Assembly: GCA_002361735.1 (NCBI GenBank)
Contig: DETS01000023.1
Location: 1 to 17,404, forward strand
DNA from: Lachnospiraceae bacterium UBA3282
GTDB taxonomy: Bacteria; Bacillota; Clostridia; Lachnospirales; Lachnospiraceae
Reading direction: 5' to 3'
Length of the DNA stretch: 17,404 nt
Part shown: one piece after another, positions 5,518-14,557 of the stretch
Position numbering within the stretch: the stretch's first letter is position 1
Layout: the number at the start of each line of letters is the position of its first letter
Notes under the pieces: generated by a model
Database searches by the model: none
The model's input: only the letters and a program-made list of their open reading frames with translations
What the model was told of the DNA's origin: nothing
Program-made: the position numbers and the translations under genes

Positions 5518-8247
5518 ATGGCGGAAAAACTGGTGCTGATAGACGGACACAGCATACTAAACAGAGCGTTTTACGGGGTGCCTGACCTGACCAACGGACA
5601 GGGACTGCACACCAACGCGATTTATGGTTTTTTGAATATTATGTTCAAGATTCTGGAGGAGGAGCAGGCGGACTATCTGACGGTAGCCTTCGACGTGCAC
5701 GCCCCCACTTTTCGTCATGAAATCTATAAGGAGTATAAGGGAACCAGAAAGCCGATGCCGACGGAGCTTCGCGAGCAGGTGCCGGTGATGAAACAGCTCC
5801 TTACCGCCATGGGTATCTGCGTGGTGGAGCAGGCAGGTTTAGAGGCGGATGATATCCTTGGAACCATCGCTAAGCGCGGCGAAAAAGCGGGGATGGAGGT
5901 ATCGCTGGTATCGGGCGACCGCGATCTGTTACAGGTGGCGACCGATCATATCCGTATCCGTATCCCCAAGACGAAGGGCGGGCGCACGGAAGTTGAGGAC
6001 TATTATGCGAAGGACGTGGAGGCAGCCTATCAGGTGACGCCCACGCAGTTCATTGACTTAAAGGCGCTGATGGGCGATACGTCAGATAATATCCCGGGCG
6101 TGCCCAAGGTGGGAGAAAAGACCGCCACGGAGCTGATGGTGACCTATGGGTCATTAGAAAATATCTATGCCCATGTGGAGGAAATTTCCAAAAAATCGAT
6201 CAAAGAATCCCTGATGGCGAACAGGGAGCTTGCCGATTTGAGCAAGGTGCTGGCAACCATCAATGTGGACGCACAAATCGACTTTACGTTTGAAAAGGCA
6301 AAGATTGGCGATTTTTATACGGAAGAAGCCTATGTACTCTGCAAGCAGTTGGAATTTAAGAATATCCTGTCCCGCTTTTCTAAGGATGTGGCGGTAGTCA
6401 ACAAACAGGAAGCGGATTTTCATACCGTGACAGACAAGGCGGAAGCGGAGGCGCTGTTTGCGGCCTGCCGGGAAAAGGAAGATCGTGAGGAAGGCAGTCA
6501 TGCAATCGGGCTGGCGGTTTTTCGGGACAGCAAGGCGGAAAACGGCTGTATGGGCATTGCGCTTGCACCCCGGGAGAACAACGTGGTCTTTCTTCCCTGT
6601 CAGGGAGAGGTGACGGAAAGCTGGCTGCGGGAGCAGTTGACGGCCTTGAACAAAGATGAGTTATGTAAACTAAATGTATTTGATGCGAAATCTCTTTATG
6701 ATATGATAGAAGATGAGGGCAAGGAGAGCATGTGGCGCGATCAGGCGGGTGCGCAGGATGTGCTGAAGCCTTATCGGGAGCAGAGGTATTTTGACATTTT
6801 GATTGCAGCATACCTTATCAATCCTCTGAAAAGCGATTACCGGACAGAGGATATCGCGGGCGAGTATCTGTCGTTGACGATTCCGGACAGGGCGCAGGTC
6901 TGCGGAAAGGGGACTTATGCACAGGCGTATGAAAAGGAGCCCGAGGCTTTTGCGCAGTATGCCTGTTATCAGGCTTATGTTTGCCTGGCGGCAGGAAAGG
7001 TGCTGGGGGACAAGCTTGCCGAGCAGGGGATGGAGTCCTTATTTTATGAAATCGAGATGCCGCTCTCAAGGGTGCTTTATGATATGGAGCGGTACGGCGT
7101 GCTGGTGCAGCCGGGAGAGCTAAAGGCTTACGGCGAGGCGCTGACCGGACGCATCACGGAATTAGAGCAGGCGATTTATAAGCAGGCGGACTGCACTTTT
7201 AACATCAACTCTCCCAAGCAGCTGGCGGAGATCCTTTTTGAAAAGATGGGGATCAAGGGCGGCAAAAAGACAAAGACAGGATATTCCACGGCAGCGGATG
7301 TCTTGGAAAAGCTGGCGCCGGACTATCCGATCGTATCGGATATTTTAGAGTATCGGGGGCTTGCCAAGTTAAAGTCCACCTATGCGGAAGGGCTGTCTGC
7401 CTGTATTGCGGATGACGGCAGGATTCATTCGACTTTTAATCAGACCATCACTGCCACGGGGCGGATCAGTTCGACGGAGCCAAATTTGCAGAATATCCCG
7501 ATGCGCATGGAGCTTGGGCGCAGGATCCGCAAGGTGTTTGTGCCGCGGGAAGGGTATTTGTTCATGGATGCGGACTATTCACAGATCGAGCTGCGCATCC
7601 TCGCGCATATGTCCGATGATAAGCAGTTGATCGAAGCCTATCAGATGGAGGAGGACATTCACCGTATCACTGCCTCCAAGGTGTTCCACACGCCTTTTGA
7701 GGAGGTGACGGACTTGCAGCGGCGTAATGCCAAGGCGGTCAATTTCGGCATCGTCTACGGCATCAGCTCCTTTGGCTTGAGCCAGGACTTAAGCATTTCT
7801 AAGAAAGAGGCGGCGGACTACATCGAACAGTATTTCGAGACCTATCCGGGGGTGAAACGCTTCCTTGACAATATGGTGGCAAAGGCAAAGGAGCAGGGCT
7901 ATGTGACGACCATGTACGGGCGCAGGCGTCCGATTCCGGAGCTTTCGTCAAACAATTTCATGCAGCGGTCTTTCGGGGAGCGTGTGGCGATGAATTCCCC
8001 CATCCAGGGGACGGCGGCGGACATTATGAAGATTGCCATGATCCGCGTGTGGGAGAGACTGCATCGGGAAAATTTGAAATCCCGTCTGATCTTACAGGTG
8101 CATGACGAGCTTTTGATTGAGACGGAGAAGTCTGAGGAGGAGTCGGTGCGCCGCATCCTTACGGAAGAAATGCAGCAGGCGGCGGAATTGTCCGTGCGGC
8201 TGGAAATCGACCTGCATACGGGTACGGATTGGTACGAGGCAAAGTAG
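5518..8247 (+). CDS. polA: DNA polymerase I
   Basis: This 909-residue enzyme fills gaps in excision repair and removes Okazaki primers. The N-terminal 5'-3' exonuclease domain (about 1-300) has Asp9 in LIDGHS, EADD (109-112), SGDRD (132-136) and GDTSDN (186-191). The middle domain (about 310-500) corresponds to the 3'-5' exonuclease but lacks the DxE motif, as in many Firmicute Pol I enzymes, so proofreading is probably absent. The polymerase domain has motif A DADYSQIE with catalytic Asp686, motif B RRNAKAVNFGIVYG (Arg735, Lys739, Phe743, Tyr747) and motif C VHDE with Asp863. The length is close to the family norm. The ATG has GAGAGG about 11 nt upstream. coaE follows 15 nt after the stop. 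Confidence 0.98.
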   Translation: MAEKLVLIDGHSILNRAFYGVPDLTNGQGLHTNAIYGFLNIMFKILEEEQADYLTVAFDVHAPTFRHEIYKEYKGTRKPMPTELREQVPVMKQLLTAMGICVVEQAGLEADDILGTIAKRGEKAGMEVSLVSGDRDLLQVATDHIRIRIPKTKGGRTEVEDYYAKDVEAAYQVTPTQFIDLKALMGDTSDNIPGVPKVGEKTATELMVTYGSLENIYAHVEEISKKSIKESLMANRELADLSKVLATINVDAQIDFTFEKAKIGDFYTEEAYVLCKQLEFKNILSRFSKDVAVVNKQEADFHTVTDKAEAEALFAACREKEDREEGSHAIGLAVFRDSKAENGCMGIALAPRENNVVFLPCQGEVTESWLREQLTALNKDELCKLNVFDAKSLYDMIEDEGKESMWRDQAGAQDVLKPYREQRYFDILIAAYLINPLKSDYRTEDIAGEYLSLTIPDRAQVCGKGTYAQAYEKEPEAFAQYACYQAYVCLAAGKVLGDKLAEQGMESLFYEIEMPLSRVLYDMERYGVLVQPGELKAYGEALTGRITELEQAIYKQADCTFNINSPKQLAEILFEKMGIKGGKKTKTGYSTAADVLEKLAPDYPIVSDILEYRGLAKLKSTYAEGLSACIADDGRIHSTFNQTITATGRISSTEPNLQNIPMRMELGRRIRKVFVPREGYLFMDADYSQIELRILAHMSDDKQLIEAYQMEEDIHRITASKVFHTPFEEVTDLQRRNAKAVNFGIVYGISSFGLSQDLSISKKEAADYIEQYFETYPGVKRFLDNMVAKAKEQGYVTTMYGRRRPIPELSSNNFMQRSFGERVAMNSPIQGTAADIMKIAMIRVWERLHRENLKSRLILQVHDELLIETEKSEEESVRRILTEEMQQAAELSVRLEIDLHTGTDWYEAK

Positions 8248-8262
8248 GGGTAAGGTTATTAT

Positions 8263-8868
8263 ATGAAGGTTATAGGAATCACGGGCGGTGTGGGCGCGGG
8301 GAAATCGGAAGTGCTCGACTATCTGGCGCAAAAGCATAACTGCCGCGTTATCAAGGCGGATCGGGCGGCCCATCAATTGGAGGAGCCGGGAGGCGCCTGT
8401 TTTGAACCGCTGGTCGCTCTTTTGGGAGATGACATTTTAGATGCGGCGGGAAAAATCGACAGACAGAAGATGGCGGCGCGGATTTTTGGAAATGCCGCAT
8501 TGCTGCAAAAGGTAAACGACATCGTACACCCGGCGGTGAAACAATATCTCCTTTCGGAAATCGCGAAAGAAAAGGAAAGTGGGAAACGGGATTTTCTATT
8601 TATCGAGGCGGCGCTTTTGATCGAGGAAGGTTACGCTAAGATCGTGGATGCGCTTTGGTATATTTGCGCTGATGAGAACGTCAGGCGGCACAGGCTGAAA
8701 GTAAGCAGGGGCTATACCGACGAAAAAATCGATGCAATCTTAAAGAGTCAGCTTGCGGAGGAAGAATTTCGAAAACACTGCGGTGTGGTGATAGAGAATA
8801 ACGGCGCGCTTGCAGGCGTTTATGAACAAATAGAGAAAGAATTGGGGGAAGACCAGTGGCAGAAGTAA
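8263..8868 (+). CDS. coaE: Dephospho-CoA kinase
   Basis: This 201-residue cytoplasmic P-loop kinase phosphorylates the 3'-hydroxyl of dephospho-CoA with ATP, the last step of coenzyme A synthesis. The Walker A motif is GGVGAGKS (residues 8-15). Other family features are the acidic IKADRAAHQL, the motif NDIVHPAV near residue 85-95, FIEAALLIEEGY, and the LID-type region VRRHRLKVSRGYTDEKI with its basic residues. The length is normal. polA ends 15 nt upstream, and polA-coaE adjacency is common in Firmicutes. The last 13 nt overlap the start of the FtsA-like gene in another frame, which suggests translational coupling. Confidence 0.97.
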   Translation: MKVIGITGGVGAGKSEVLDYLAQKHNCRVIKADRAAHQLEEPGGACFEPLVALLGDDILDAAGKIDRQKMAARIFGNAALLQKVNDIVHPAVKQYLLSEIAKEKESGKRDFLFIEAALLIEEGYAKIVDALWYICADENVRRHRLKVSRGYTDEKIDAILKSQLAEEEFRKHCGVVIENNGALAGVYEQIEKELGEDQWQK

Positions 8869-11216
8869 AGAAATTTCCGGGACAGTTAGTGTTTGGCTTG
8901 GATATCGGAACAAGGAGTATCGTAGGTACGGTTGGCTACCGCACGGGAGGCAAATTCCATGTGGTCAAGCAAAGCATCAGGGAACACCAGACAAGGGCTA
9001 TGCTGGATGGGCAGATCCATGATATCTATAAGGTGGGCGAGACAATCAAAGAGGTCAAGGCGGAGCTGGAAGAACATATTGGCAGACCTTTAAAGGATGT
9101 CTGTATCGCGGCGGCGGGGCGTGTGCTGCAGACCGTGACCCTGCGGGTGGATCAGGAACTTGAAAATGAACGGGAAATCACGGGGGAGGATATCTATGCC
9201 CTGGATTCCGCGGGCATTGAGCGCGCTTATCAGGAGTTCCTGGAAAAGAACGACATGGATATGAAATTCTACTGTGTCGGGTATTCGGTTGTCCGCTATT
9301 ATATGAACGGTTATACAATTGGAAATCTGGAAGGGCACAAGGCGAAGACCATCGGTGCGGATCTGATCGCCACCTTCCTGCCGGAGGATGTGGTGGACGG
9401 TCTTTATAAGGCGGTCGGTGTGGCAGGGCTTGATGTGGTGAATCTGACGTTGGAGCCGATTGCGGCGATCCAGGTTGCCATCCCCGAGATGTACCGCATG
9501 TTGAACATTGCGCTGGTAGATGTGGGAGCGGGTACCTCCGATATCTCCGTCACCAGAGACGGCAGCATCATTGCTTACGGTATGATTCCCATCGCGGGAG
9601 ATTCCCTGACAGAGGTGGTGGCGAAACACTGTCTGGTGGATTTTGCCACGGCGGAACAGATCAAGCGGGACACAGGCGTAAAGGAAGTGATCGAGTATAA
9701 GGATATCATGGGCTTGACGCAGACCATCACCAGTGAGGCGGTAGAGCAGGTGGCGTCTGAAGTGATTGAAAATATGACCGGTCAGGTGGCAAGTAAGATC
9801 AAGGAATTAAACGGCGATAAGTCCGTCAGCGCGGTGTTTGTGGTGGGCGGCGGCGGTAAGCTTCCGGGTTATACCAAGGCGCTGGCCGAAAAACTCGATA
9901 TCCAGAATGAACGTGTGGCGGTCAGAGGCGAGGAAGTCATGCAGGGCATCGAGTTTTTGGAGGCGGATGCCAGAAAAGATTCCCTGATGGTGACACCCAT
10001 CGGTATCTGCTTAAGTTACTATGAACAGAGCAACAACTTTATCTTTGTGTATTTTAACGACCAGCGGGTAAAGATCTACGACAATAATAAGGCAGCTGTC
10101 GTCGATGCGGCGATGCAGGCGGAGTTTGCAAGCGACGGGCTGTTCCCGAAGCGCGGGAAAGAATTAAACTTTACGGTAAACGGGAAGCCGCGCATTGCCA
10201 GGGGAGACTTGGGGGAAGCGGCGCAGATCACCGTGAACGGCAACGAGGCGGATATCTATACCCTGATTCATGCAAACGACCAAATCAGAGTGACGGAATC
10301 GACTGCCGGAGCGCCCGCGGAGATGATGTTGGGCGAGCTGCCGGAGTTTGGCTCGAAAATGTGGGTGGAGGTCAATGAGAAAAAGGTGGATCTGCCCAAA
10401 TTTGCCAGCGTAAACGGTGAGCTGCAGTCCGAGTATTATGAAATTCAGGAGAATGACGAAATCGAGATCCTGGGCTACTACACGGTGCGGCAGATTTCCG
10501 AATTTATGGATGTGACCATTGACTGGAGCATGAACATCTATGTAAACAATAAACTGGCGGACATGGATACGAAGGTGTATGAAAATTTCTCCGTCATCTG
10601 GACCATGGAGGAATTGCAGCTCTCCGATGTGGAGGTTTACGAACCGGAGGAAGAAGCGGAAGAACGGGTACGGGAAGACAGACCTGCGGGGACGGCGGGA
10701 TTTTCCGCGGTTGCTTCCAAAAAGACAGAGCAGACACAGAGCGCTCTTGACGACAGTTTGGAAGAAGCGTCGGACGGCGCGGAAGACAGTGCAGAGCATG
10801 ACACATCCACGGGCGATGCGGCAGACTCTCTCGAAACGGCGGACAACGGGCAGGAAAAAACGAAGGGTGCAAGGATCGTGATGGGTCCCGGCGTAAAGCG
10901 TGCCGAAGAGGAGGCGAAAGCAAAAGCCAGAGCCAGAGAGGAAGAAGCTGCCCGAGCCAAGGCGGAAGAAGAAAAGCGGCGCGAGGAACTTATGAGCAAA
11001 CATGTGCCCGTGTCCATCATCGTGACGGTAAACGGCGAACAGATCAAGCTCTCCGGCAAAAAGAGCTATGTGTTTGTGGATGTGTTTGAGTATATTGATT
11101 TCGACCTCTCAAAGCCTGAGGGAAGCGGTATCGTGACTAACTTAAACGGCAGGGGCGCGCAGTATATGGAGAATATTAAGAGCGGTGATAACATCGAGAT
11201 TTACTGGAAACCTTAA
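8856..11216 (+). CDS. FtsA-like actin-family protein with beta-grasp-like C-terminal extension
   Basis: This 786-residue protein starts at a GTG preceded by GGGGGAA and overlaps coaE by 13 nt. Residues 1-400 are an actin/Hsp70-fold ATPase of the FtsA/PilM class: phosphate 1 FGLDIGTRS (Asp16), phosphate 2 VDVGAGTSD (Asp222) and adenosine motif VVGGGGKLPG (about 330-338). The rest departs from FtsA. Residues about 430-590 contain repeated short units with TVNG (440), EVNE (505) and YVNN (562) hairpins and NDQIRV, NDEIEI strand endings. Then come an acidic, Ala/Glu/Lys-rich linker (596-712) and a last similar unit (714-786: TVNGEQ, GDNIEIYW). These look like ubiquitin/ThiS-like beta-grasp folds. 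No membrane segment is seen. Similar proteins in Clostridia are annotated as FtsA-domain cell-division proteins; a morphogenetic scaffold role is inference. Confidence 0.82.
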   Translation: MAEVKKFPGQLVFGLDIGTRSIVGTVGYRTGGKFHVVKQSIREHQTRAMLDGQIHDIYKVGETIKEVKAELEEHIGRPLKDVCIAAAGRVLQTVTLRVDQELENEREITGEDIYALDSAGIERAYQEFLEKNDMDMKFYCVGYSVVRYYMNGYTIGNLEGHKAKTIGADLIATFLPEDVVDGLYKAVGVAGLDVVNLTLEPIAAIQVAIPEMYRMLNIALVDVGAGTSDISVTRDGSIIAYGMIPIAGDSLTEVVAKHCLVDFATAEQIKRDTGVKEVIEYKDIMGLTQTITSEAVEQVASEVIENMTGQVASKIKELNGDKSVSAVFVVGGGGKLPGYTKALAEKLDIQNERVAVRGEEVMQGIEFLEADARKDSLMVTPIGICLSYYEQSNNFIFVYFNDQRVKIYDNNKAAVVDAAMQAEFASDGLFPKRGKELNFTVNGKPRIARGDLGEAAQITVNGNEADIYTLIHANDQIRVTESTAGAPAEMMLGELPEFGSKMWVEVNEKKVDLPKFASVNGELQSEYYEIQENDEIEILGYYTVRQISEFMDVTIDWSMNIYVNNKLADMDTKVYENFSVIWTMEELQLSDVEVYEPEEEAEERVREDRPAGTAGFSAVASKKTEQTQSALDDSLEEASDGAEDSAEHDTSTGDAADSLETADNGQEKTKGARIVMGPGVKRAEEEAKAKARAREEEAARAKAEEEKRREELMSKHVPVSIIVTVNGEQIKLSGKKSYVFVDVFEYIDFDLSKPEGSGIVTNLNGRGAQYMENIKSGDNIEIYWKP

Positions 11217-11264
11217 CGGAAAAAAGAGAGAGGGAAAACGTCCCACGGGAATGCCGGGGATGAA

Positions 11265-12080
11265 ATGGTTAACATAACTATGAGACTATGCAGCATTGCC
11301 AGCGGCAGCAGCGGAAACTGTATCTATGTGGGAAGCGATACCACCCATCTTCTGATGGATGTGGGCATCAGCGGCAAACGGACGGAGGAAGGGCTTTTGG
11401 CGCTCGGCTTAACCATGCGGGATATTGACGGTATTTGCATCACCCACGAGCACGCGGATCATATCAACGGCTTGGGGGTGCTTTCCAGAAAGTACGGGAT
11501 CCCCATCTATGCTACGGCAGGTACGATAGAAGCTATTCGGCAGACTGCCTCTTTGGGGGAAATCGATTCCGATCTTTTTCAAGTCGTTGTTCCCGACGAA
11601 CGGTGTATCATTAAGGACATTACGCTCTGTCCCATGAGCACCTCTCATGATGCGGCAGATCCCGTGGCTTACCGTATCAGTCATGACGGCAAAAAGATCG
11701 GGATCATCACGGATCTGGGATGCTATAATGATTACACGGTGGAATGCCTGAAAAATCTGGATCTCCTCTATCTGGAGGCAAACCATGACGTACATATGCT
11801 GCAGGTCGGACCTTATCCTTATTATTTGAAAAAGCGGATCTTGGGAGAGAAGGGGCATCTGTCCAATGAGGCGGCGGGAAAGCTCTTAAGCCGCCTTTTG
11901 CACGACAAGATGCAGGCAATCGTTCTGGGGCATTTGAGTAAAGAAAACAATCTTCCGGAGCTTGCCTATGAGTCGGTGCGGGTGGAGGTCACGATGTCTG
12001 ACACGAAATATAACGGCAATGATTTTCCGGTGTATGTGGCAAAACGCAGCGAGGTTTCCGAGATGATCGAAGTGCGTTAG
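11265..12080 (+). CDS. walJ: WalJ/YycJ-like metallo-beta-lactamase-fold hydrolase
   Basis: This 271-residue cytoplasmic protein has the metallo-beta-lactamase fold. The N-terminal motif IASGSSGN is characteristic of the YycJ/WalJ group, and THEHADH supplies His61, His63, Asp65 and His66 of the dinuclear metal site. Later ligands are probably in STSHDAA, ITDLGCY, LEANHD and LGHLSKENN. Proteins of this group are reported to have 5'-3' exonuclease-like activity and to be linked to coordination of division and DNA metabolism. In many Firmicutes the gene sits in the walRK operon; here it lies 48 nt after the FtsA-like gene and 11 nt before the PP2C gene. The ATG at 11265 follows GGGGATGAA; an alternative is the methionine at 11280. 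Confidence 0.88.
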   Translation: MVNITMRLCSIASGSSGNCIYVGSDTTHLLMDVGISGKRTEEGLLALGLTMRDIDGICITHEHADHINGLGVLSRKYGIPIYATAGTIEAIRQTASLGEIDSDLFQVVVPDERCIIKDITLCPMSTSHDAADPVAYRISHDGKKIGIITDLGCYNDYTVECLKNLDLLYLEANHDVHMLQVGPYPYYLKKRILGEKGHLSNEAAGKLLSRLLHDKMQAIVLGHLSKENNLPELAYESVRVEVTMSDTKYNGNDFPVYVAKRSEVSEMIEVR

Positions 12081-12084
12081 GAGG
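12080..12084 (+). promoter_or_regulatory. Ribosome binding site supporting a TTG start
   Basis: GGAGG begins in the last base of the walJ stop codon and lies 7 nt before TTG at 12092. This supports an unusual TTG start for the phosphatase and coupling to walJ translation. Confidence 0.7.
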
Positions 12085-12091
12085 AAGGCGG

Positions 12092-13474
12092 TTGCAGGAA
12101 CAAAACATTTTTTATAAAAATGAGATCAAAGCAAATAAATATGCCGCCAAATGCCTGATCATGTGCAGTCTGGTATGCGTCGGAGCATGGATTTTGACGT
12201 TGCTGCGTATTTTTACGATGCCTGTGATCATCATGAATACGGCGATGCCTGTGATCATTCTCTGTTTTCTGACGCCTTCCCTGCTGTGCCGTCTGAATGG
12301 AGGCGACAGGAAATGGATGAAATATGTGGTATTGCTTTGTGCCATTTTTGGGGTCTTCATCCTGTCAAGCGCGATGCCAAAGCATGGCGTGTTGGTGTGG
12401 ACGCTGCCTTTGATGCTGAGCTGCCATTATTATTCTAAGAAATTGACAACGATCACCTTGGTCGTATCTCAGATTTTATTTTCGGCTTCTATTTACATAG
12501 GCATGTATTATGGAGAATGGGATCAGATTCTGTTGGATGCGGCATATTATTCCGGACCGAGAGTGGTAACAAAACAGAATCTTTATGATGCGACAATGTT
12601 CTTTGTGCTGACGCGTGCGGCAGCTTTGTGGGGGATGTCTACCATATGTACGACGATGGCGGGAAGGACCAGGGGGCTTTTGGAGCAGCAGGCGAAGGAC
12701 AGTGAGAACCGTCAGCGGATTGAGACGGAACTTGATGTTGCCAACCGCATTCAGGCGGATATGCTTCCCTGTATCTTTCCGGCATTTCCGGAACGTTCGG
12801 AAATCGATATCTATGCTTCCATGGCGCCGGCGAGGGAAGTGGGCGGAGACTTTTATGACTTCTTTATGGTGGATGACAGACATCTTGCCATTGTGATAGC
12901 GGATGTGTCGGGGAAGGGGGTCCCTGCCGCCTTATTTATGGTGATCGGTAAGACGCTGATCAAAGACCACACGAGACCGGGGACAAGTCTTGAGGACGTA
13001 TTTTCGGAAGTGAATGACATCCTGTGCGATTCCAATCAGGAAGGCATGTTTATCACAGCTTTTGAGGGTGTCCTCGATCTGGTGTCGGGAGAATTTAACT
13101 TCGTGAATGCCGGGCACGAGATTCCGTTTATTGCCAGAGGCGGGAAAGCTTTTGACCCCTATAAGATAAAGCCGGGATTTGTCCTTGCGGGCATGGAACA
13201 TATGAAATATCAGTGCGGCAGTATCCCGCTTTTGCCGGGAGATAAGATATTCCAATACACAGACGGCGTGACGGAAGCTACGAACAGAGAAAATGAGCTT
13301 TACGGCATGGCAAGGCTTGGGGATGTGCTGAAAAGGAACACGGGGAAAAAGCCGGAGGAATTATTGTCTGCCGTGAGAGAGGATATCGACGCTTTTGTGG
13401 GGGATGCACCGCAGTTTGATGACATTACCATGCTGTGTGTGGAGTACAGGAAACGGATGCAGGTATCCGATTGA
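12092..13474 (+). CDS. Membrane-anchored PP2C phosphatase (SpoIIE/RsbU type)
   Basis: This 460-residue protein should dephosphorylate a phosphoserine or phosphothreonine protein, typically an anti-anti-sigma factor of the SpoIIAA/RsbV kind. The N-terminal 190 residues hold five or six hydrophobic segments (for example LIMCSLVCVGAWILTLL, VVLLCAIFGVFIL, ITLVVSQILFSASIYIG). A short helical linker (about 195-225, RQRIETELDVANRIQADML) leads into the PP2C domain. Its metal and core motifs are intact: EVGGDFYDFF (Asp253), ADVSGKGVPAALFM, NAGHEIPF, YTDGVTEA and QFDDITML. No STAS or kinase partner gene is in the window, so the target is unknown. It starts at TTG with an excellent GGAGG site and lies 11 nt after walJ in the same operon. 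Confidence 0.93.
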   Translation: MQEQNIFYKNEIKANKYAAKCLIMCSLVCVGAWILTLLRIFTMPVIIMNTAMPVIILCFLTPSLLCRLNGGDRKWMKYVVLLCAIFGVFILSSAMPKHGVLVWTLPLMLSCHYYSKKLTTITLVVSQILFSASIYIGMYYGEWDQILLDAAYYSGPRVVTKQNLYDATMFFVLTRAAALWGMSTICTTMAGRTRGLLEQQAKDSENRQRIETELDVANRIQADMLPCIFPAFPERSEIDIYASMAPAREVGGDFYDFFMVDDRHLAIVIADVSGKGVPAALFMVIGKTLIKDHTRPGTSLEDVFSEVNDILCDSNQEGMFITAFEGVLDLVSGEFNFVNAGHEIPFIARGGKAFDPYKIKPGFVLAGMEHMKYQCGSIPLLPGDKIFQYTDGVTEATNRENELYGMARLGDVLKRNTGKKPEELLSAVREDIDAFVGDAPQFDDITMLCVEYRKRMQVSD

Positions 13475-13550
13475 ACACAGATAAGGGAACAGAAGGTGAA
13501 TGATTTTACACAGGAGTTTTTAAAGTGAAGTGAGGAGAGTCGAAATAACA

Positions 13551-13579
13551 TTGCAACTAAACTACCAATGTGTTAGAAT
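13551..13579 (+). promoter_or_regulatory. Promoter of the chemoreceptor-like gene
   Basis: TTGCAA (13551-13556), 17 nt, TAGAAT (13574-13579), with TG one base before the -10 box (extended -10). It is about 70 nt upstream of the start, so this gene can be expressed separately from the polA operon. Confidence 0.65.
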
Positions 13580-13649
13580 TAAATTGATATTGCAGGAAAG
13601 CGCTTCTCATAGAAAGAACGCAAAAATACAGGCGGGAGGATATCTCTGA

Positions 13650-14468
13650 ATGAATGAAAAATTACAGTTTTTTGTGGATCATCTTGAAGTCATCAACAAA
13701 TTATATGAAAAGGACGTAATCCTTTCTGTTTTAGACGGGGACAAGGTGGTACAGGGATTTTTACTGCCGCCGGGTATCCCGTCGCAGTTTGAAGTTGGCT
13801 CCGTTTTTCATGATCCAAGCGGGATGCTGGATACAGTCCTGGCAAAGGGGGTCGCGAAACATAATCATCTGCCTAAGGACGTCATGGGATTCCCGGTTGA
13901 GGGAAATCTGATTCCGATCAAAGACGGCGGACAAGTTGTGGGCTGCATCATCTGTTCTTATTCCGTGGAAGGCAAGGAGCAGATTCGGGAGATCGCTTCC
14001 GAATTTCAAAGTTCCATTCAGCAGATCGACAGTTCCATTCAGGATGTAATTACCGGTGTTGAGAGTTTATTCACGATGCTGACGGACATGAACCAGATGA
14101 CGACGGATGTGGAGCAGGATGTCAATAAGGCGGCGGATGTGGTAGGTGAGATCAGCAGCAACGCGTCCCATTCCAATATCCTTGCATTGAACGCGTCTAT
14201 TGAGGCGGCGAGGAGCGGAGAAGCGGGCAGAGGATTTGCGGTTGTGGCGACAGAGATGGGAAAGCTGGCGAAGGACAGCAGCAATTCCGCTACCGAGATC
14301 AAGACCACCTTGTCAGCGATCGTGAATCATTTGGATGCCATCACCAATTCAATCAAAGAAGCGAACGGTGTTGCCAAGAGTTATATGGAAAGTATCAGTT
14401 CCATTCAATCGATACTTGAAAAGACGATATCCGTGGCCAATGAGCTGAAAAACGATGTGAAGCTATAG
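13650..14468 (+). CDS. Soluble, short methyl-accepting chemotaxis-like protein
   Basis: This 272-residue protein has no membrane segment or signal peptide. Residues 1-110 form a compact sensor-like domain with strands and helices (for example VILSVLDGDKVVQGFLLPPG, NLIPIKDGGQVVGCIICSYSV) that resembles a PAS/GAF-like fold but that I cannot assign to a named family. Residues 112-272 are a helical hairpin with the receptor tip motif NILALNASIEAARSGEAGRG (about 177-195) followed by FAVVATEMGKLAKDSS. This is the region that contacts CheA and CheW. Each arm is only about 77 residues, shorter than in most receptors, and no C-terminal CheR-binding pentapeptide is seen. The common EVR after the tip is EMG here. 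GGGAGGA lies 9 nt before the ATG. No flagellar or che genes are nearby. Confidence 0.85.
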   Translation: MNEKLQFFVDHLEVINKLYEKDVILSVLDGDKVVQGFLLPPGIPSQFEVGSVFHDPSGMLDTVLAKGVAKHNHLPKDVMGFPVEGNLIPIKDGGQVVGCIICSYSVEGKEQIREIASEFQSSIQQIDSSIQDVITGVESLFTMLTDMNQMTTDVEQDVNKAADVVGEISSNASHSNILALNASIEAARSGEAGRGFAVVATEMGKLAKDSSNSATEIKTTLSAIVNHLDAITNSIKEANGVAKSYMESISSIQSILEKTISVANELKNDVKL

Positions 14469-14497
14469 AGGTACTGATGCAAAAGGACAGGTAAAAG

Positions 14498-14528
14498 GGC
14501 TATAACAGAAGACGTTATAGTCTTTTTT
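14498..14528 (+). terminator. Intrinsic terminator after the chemoreceptor-like gene
   Basis: GGCTATAAC (14498-14506), a 7-nt loop and GTTATAGTC (14514-14522) form a 9-bp stem with one G-T pair, followed by six T. Flanking A and T runs extend the stem. Confidence 0.85.
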
Positions 14529-14557
14529 ACAGAAAACGGCGCAGAAAAGAGGAAACA

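Noticed and set aside
5518..8247. Loss of the 3'-5' exonuclease motifs in DNA polymerase I as a novelty
   Set aside because: Degenerate proofreading domains are normal in many Firmicute Pol I enzymes, so this is expected.
13475..13549. Tiny frame starting with GTG near 13498 after the phosphatase gene
   Set aside because: It is about 10 codons long and has no conserved features; it is treated as an untranslated stretch.
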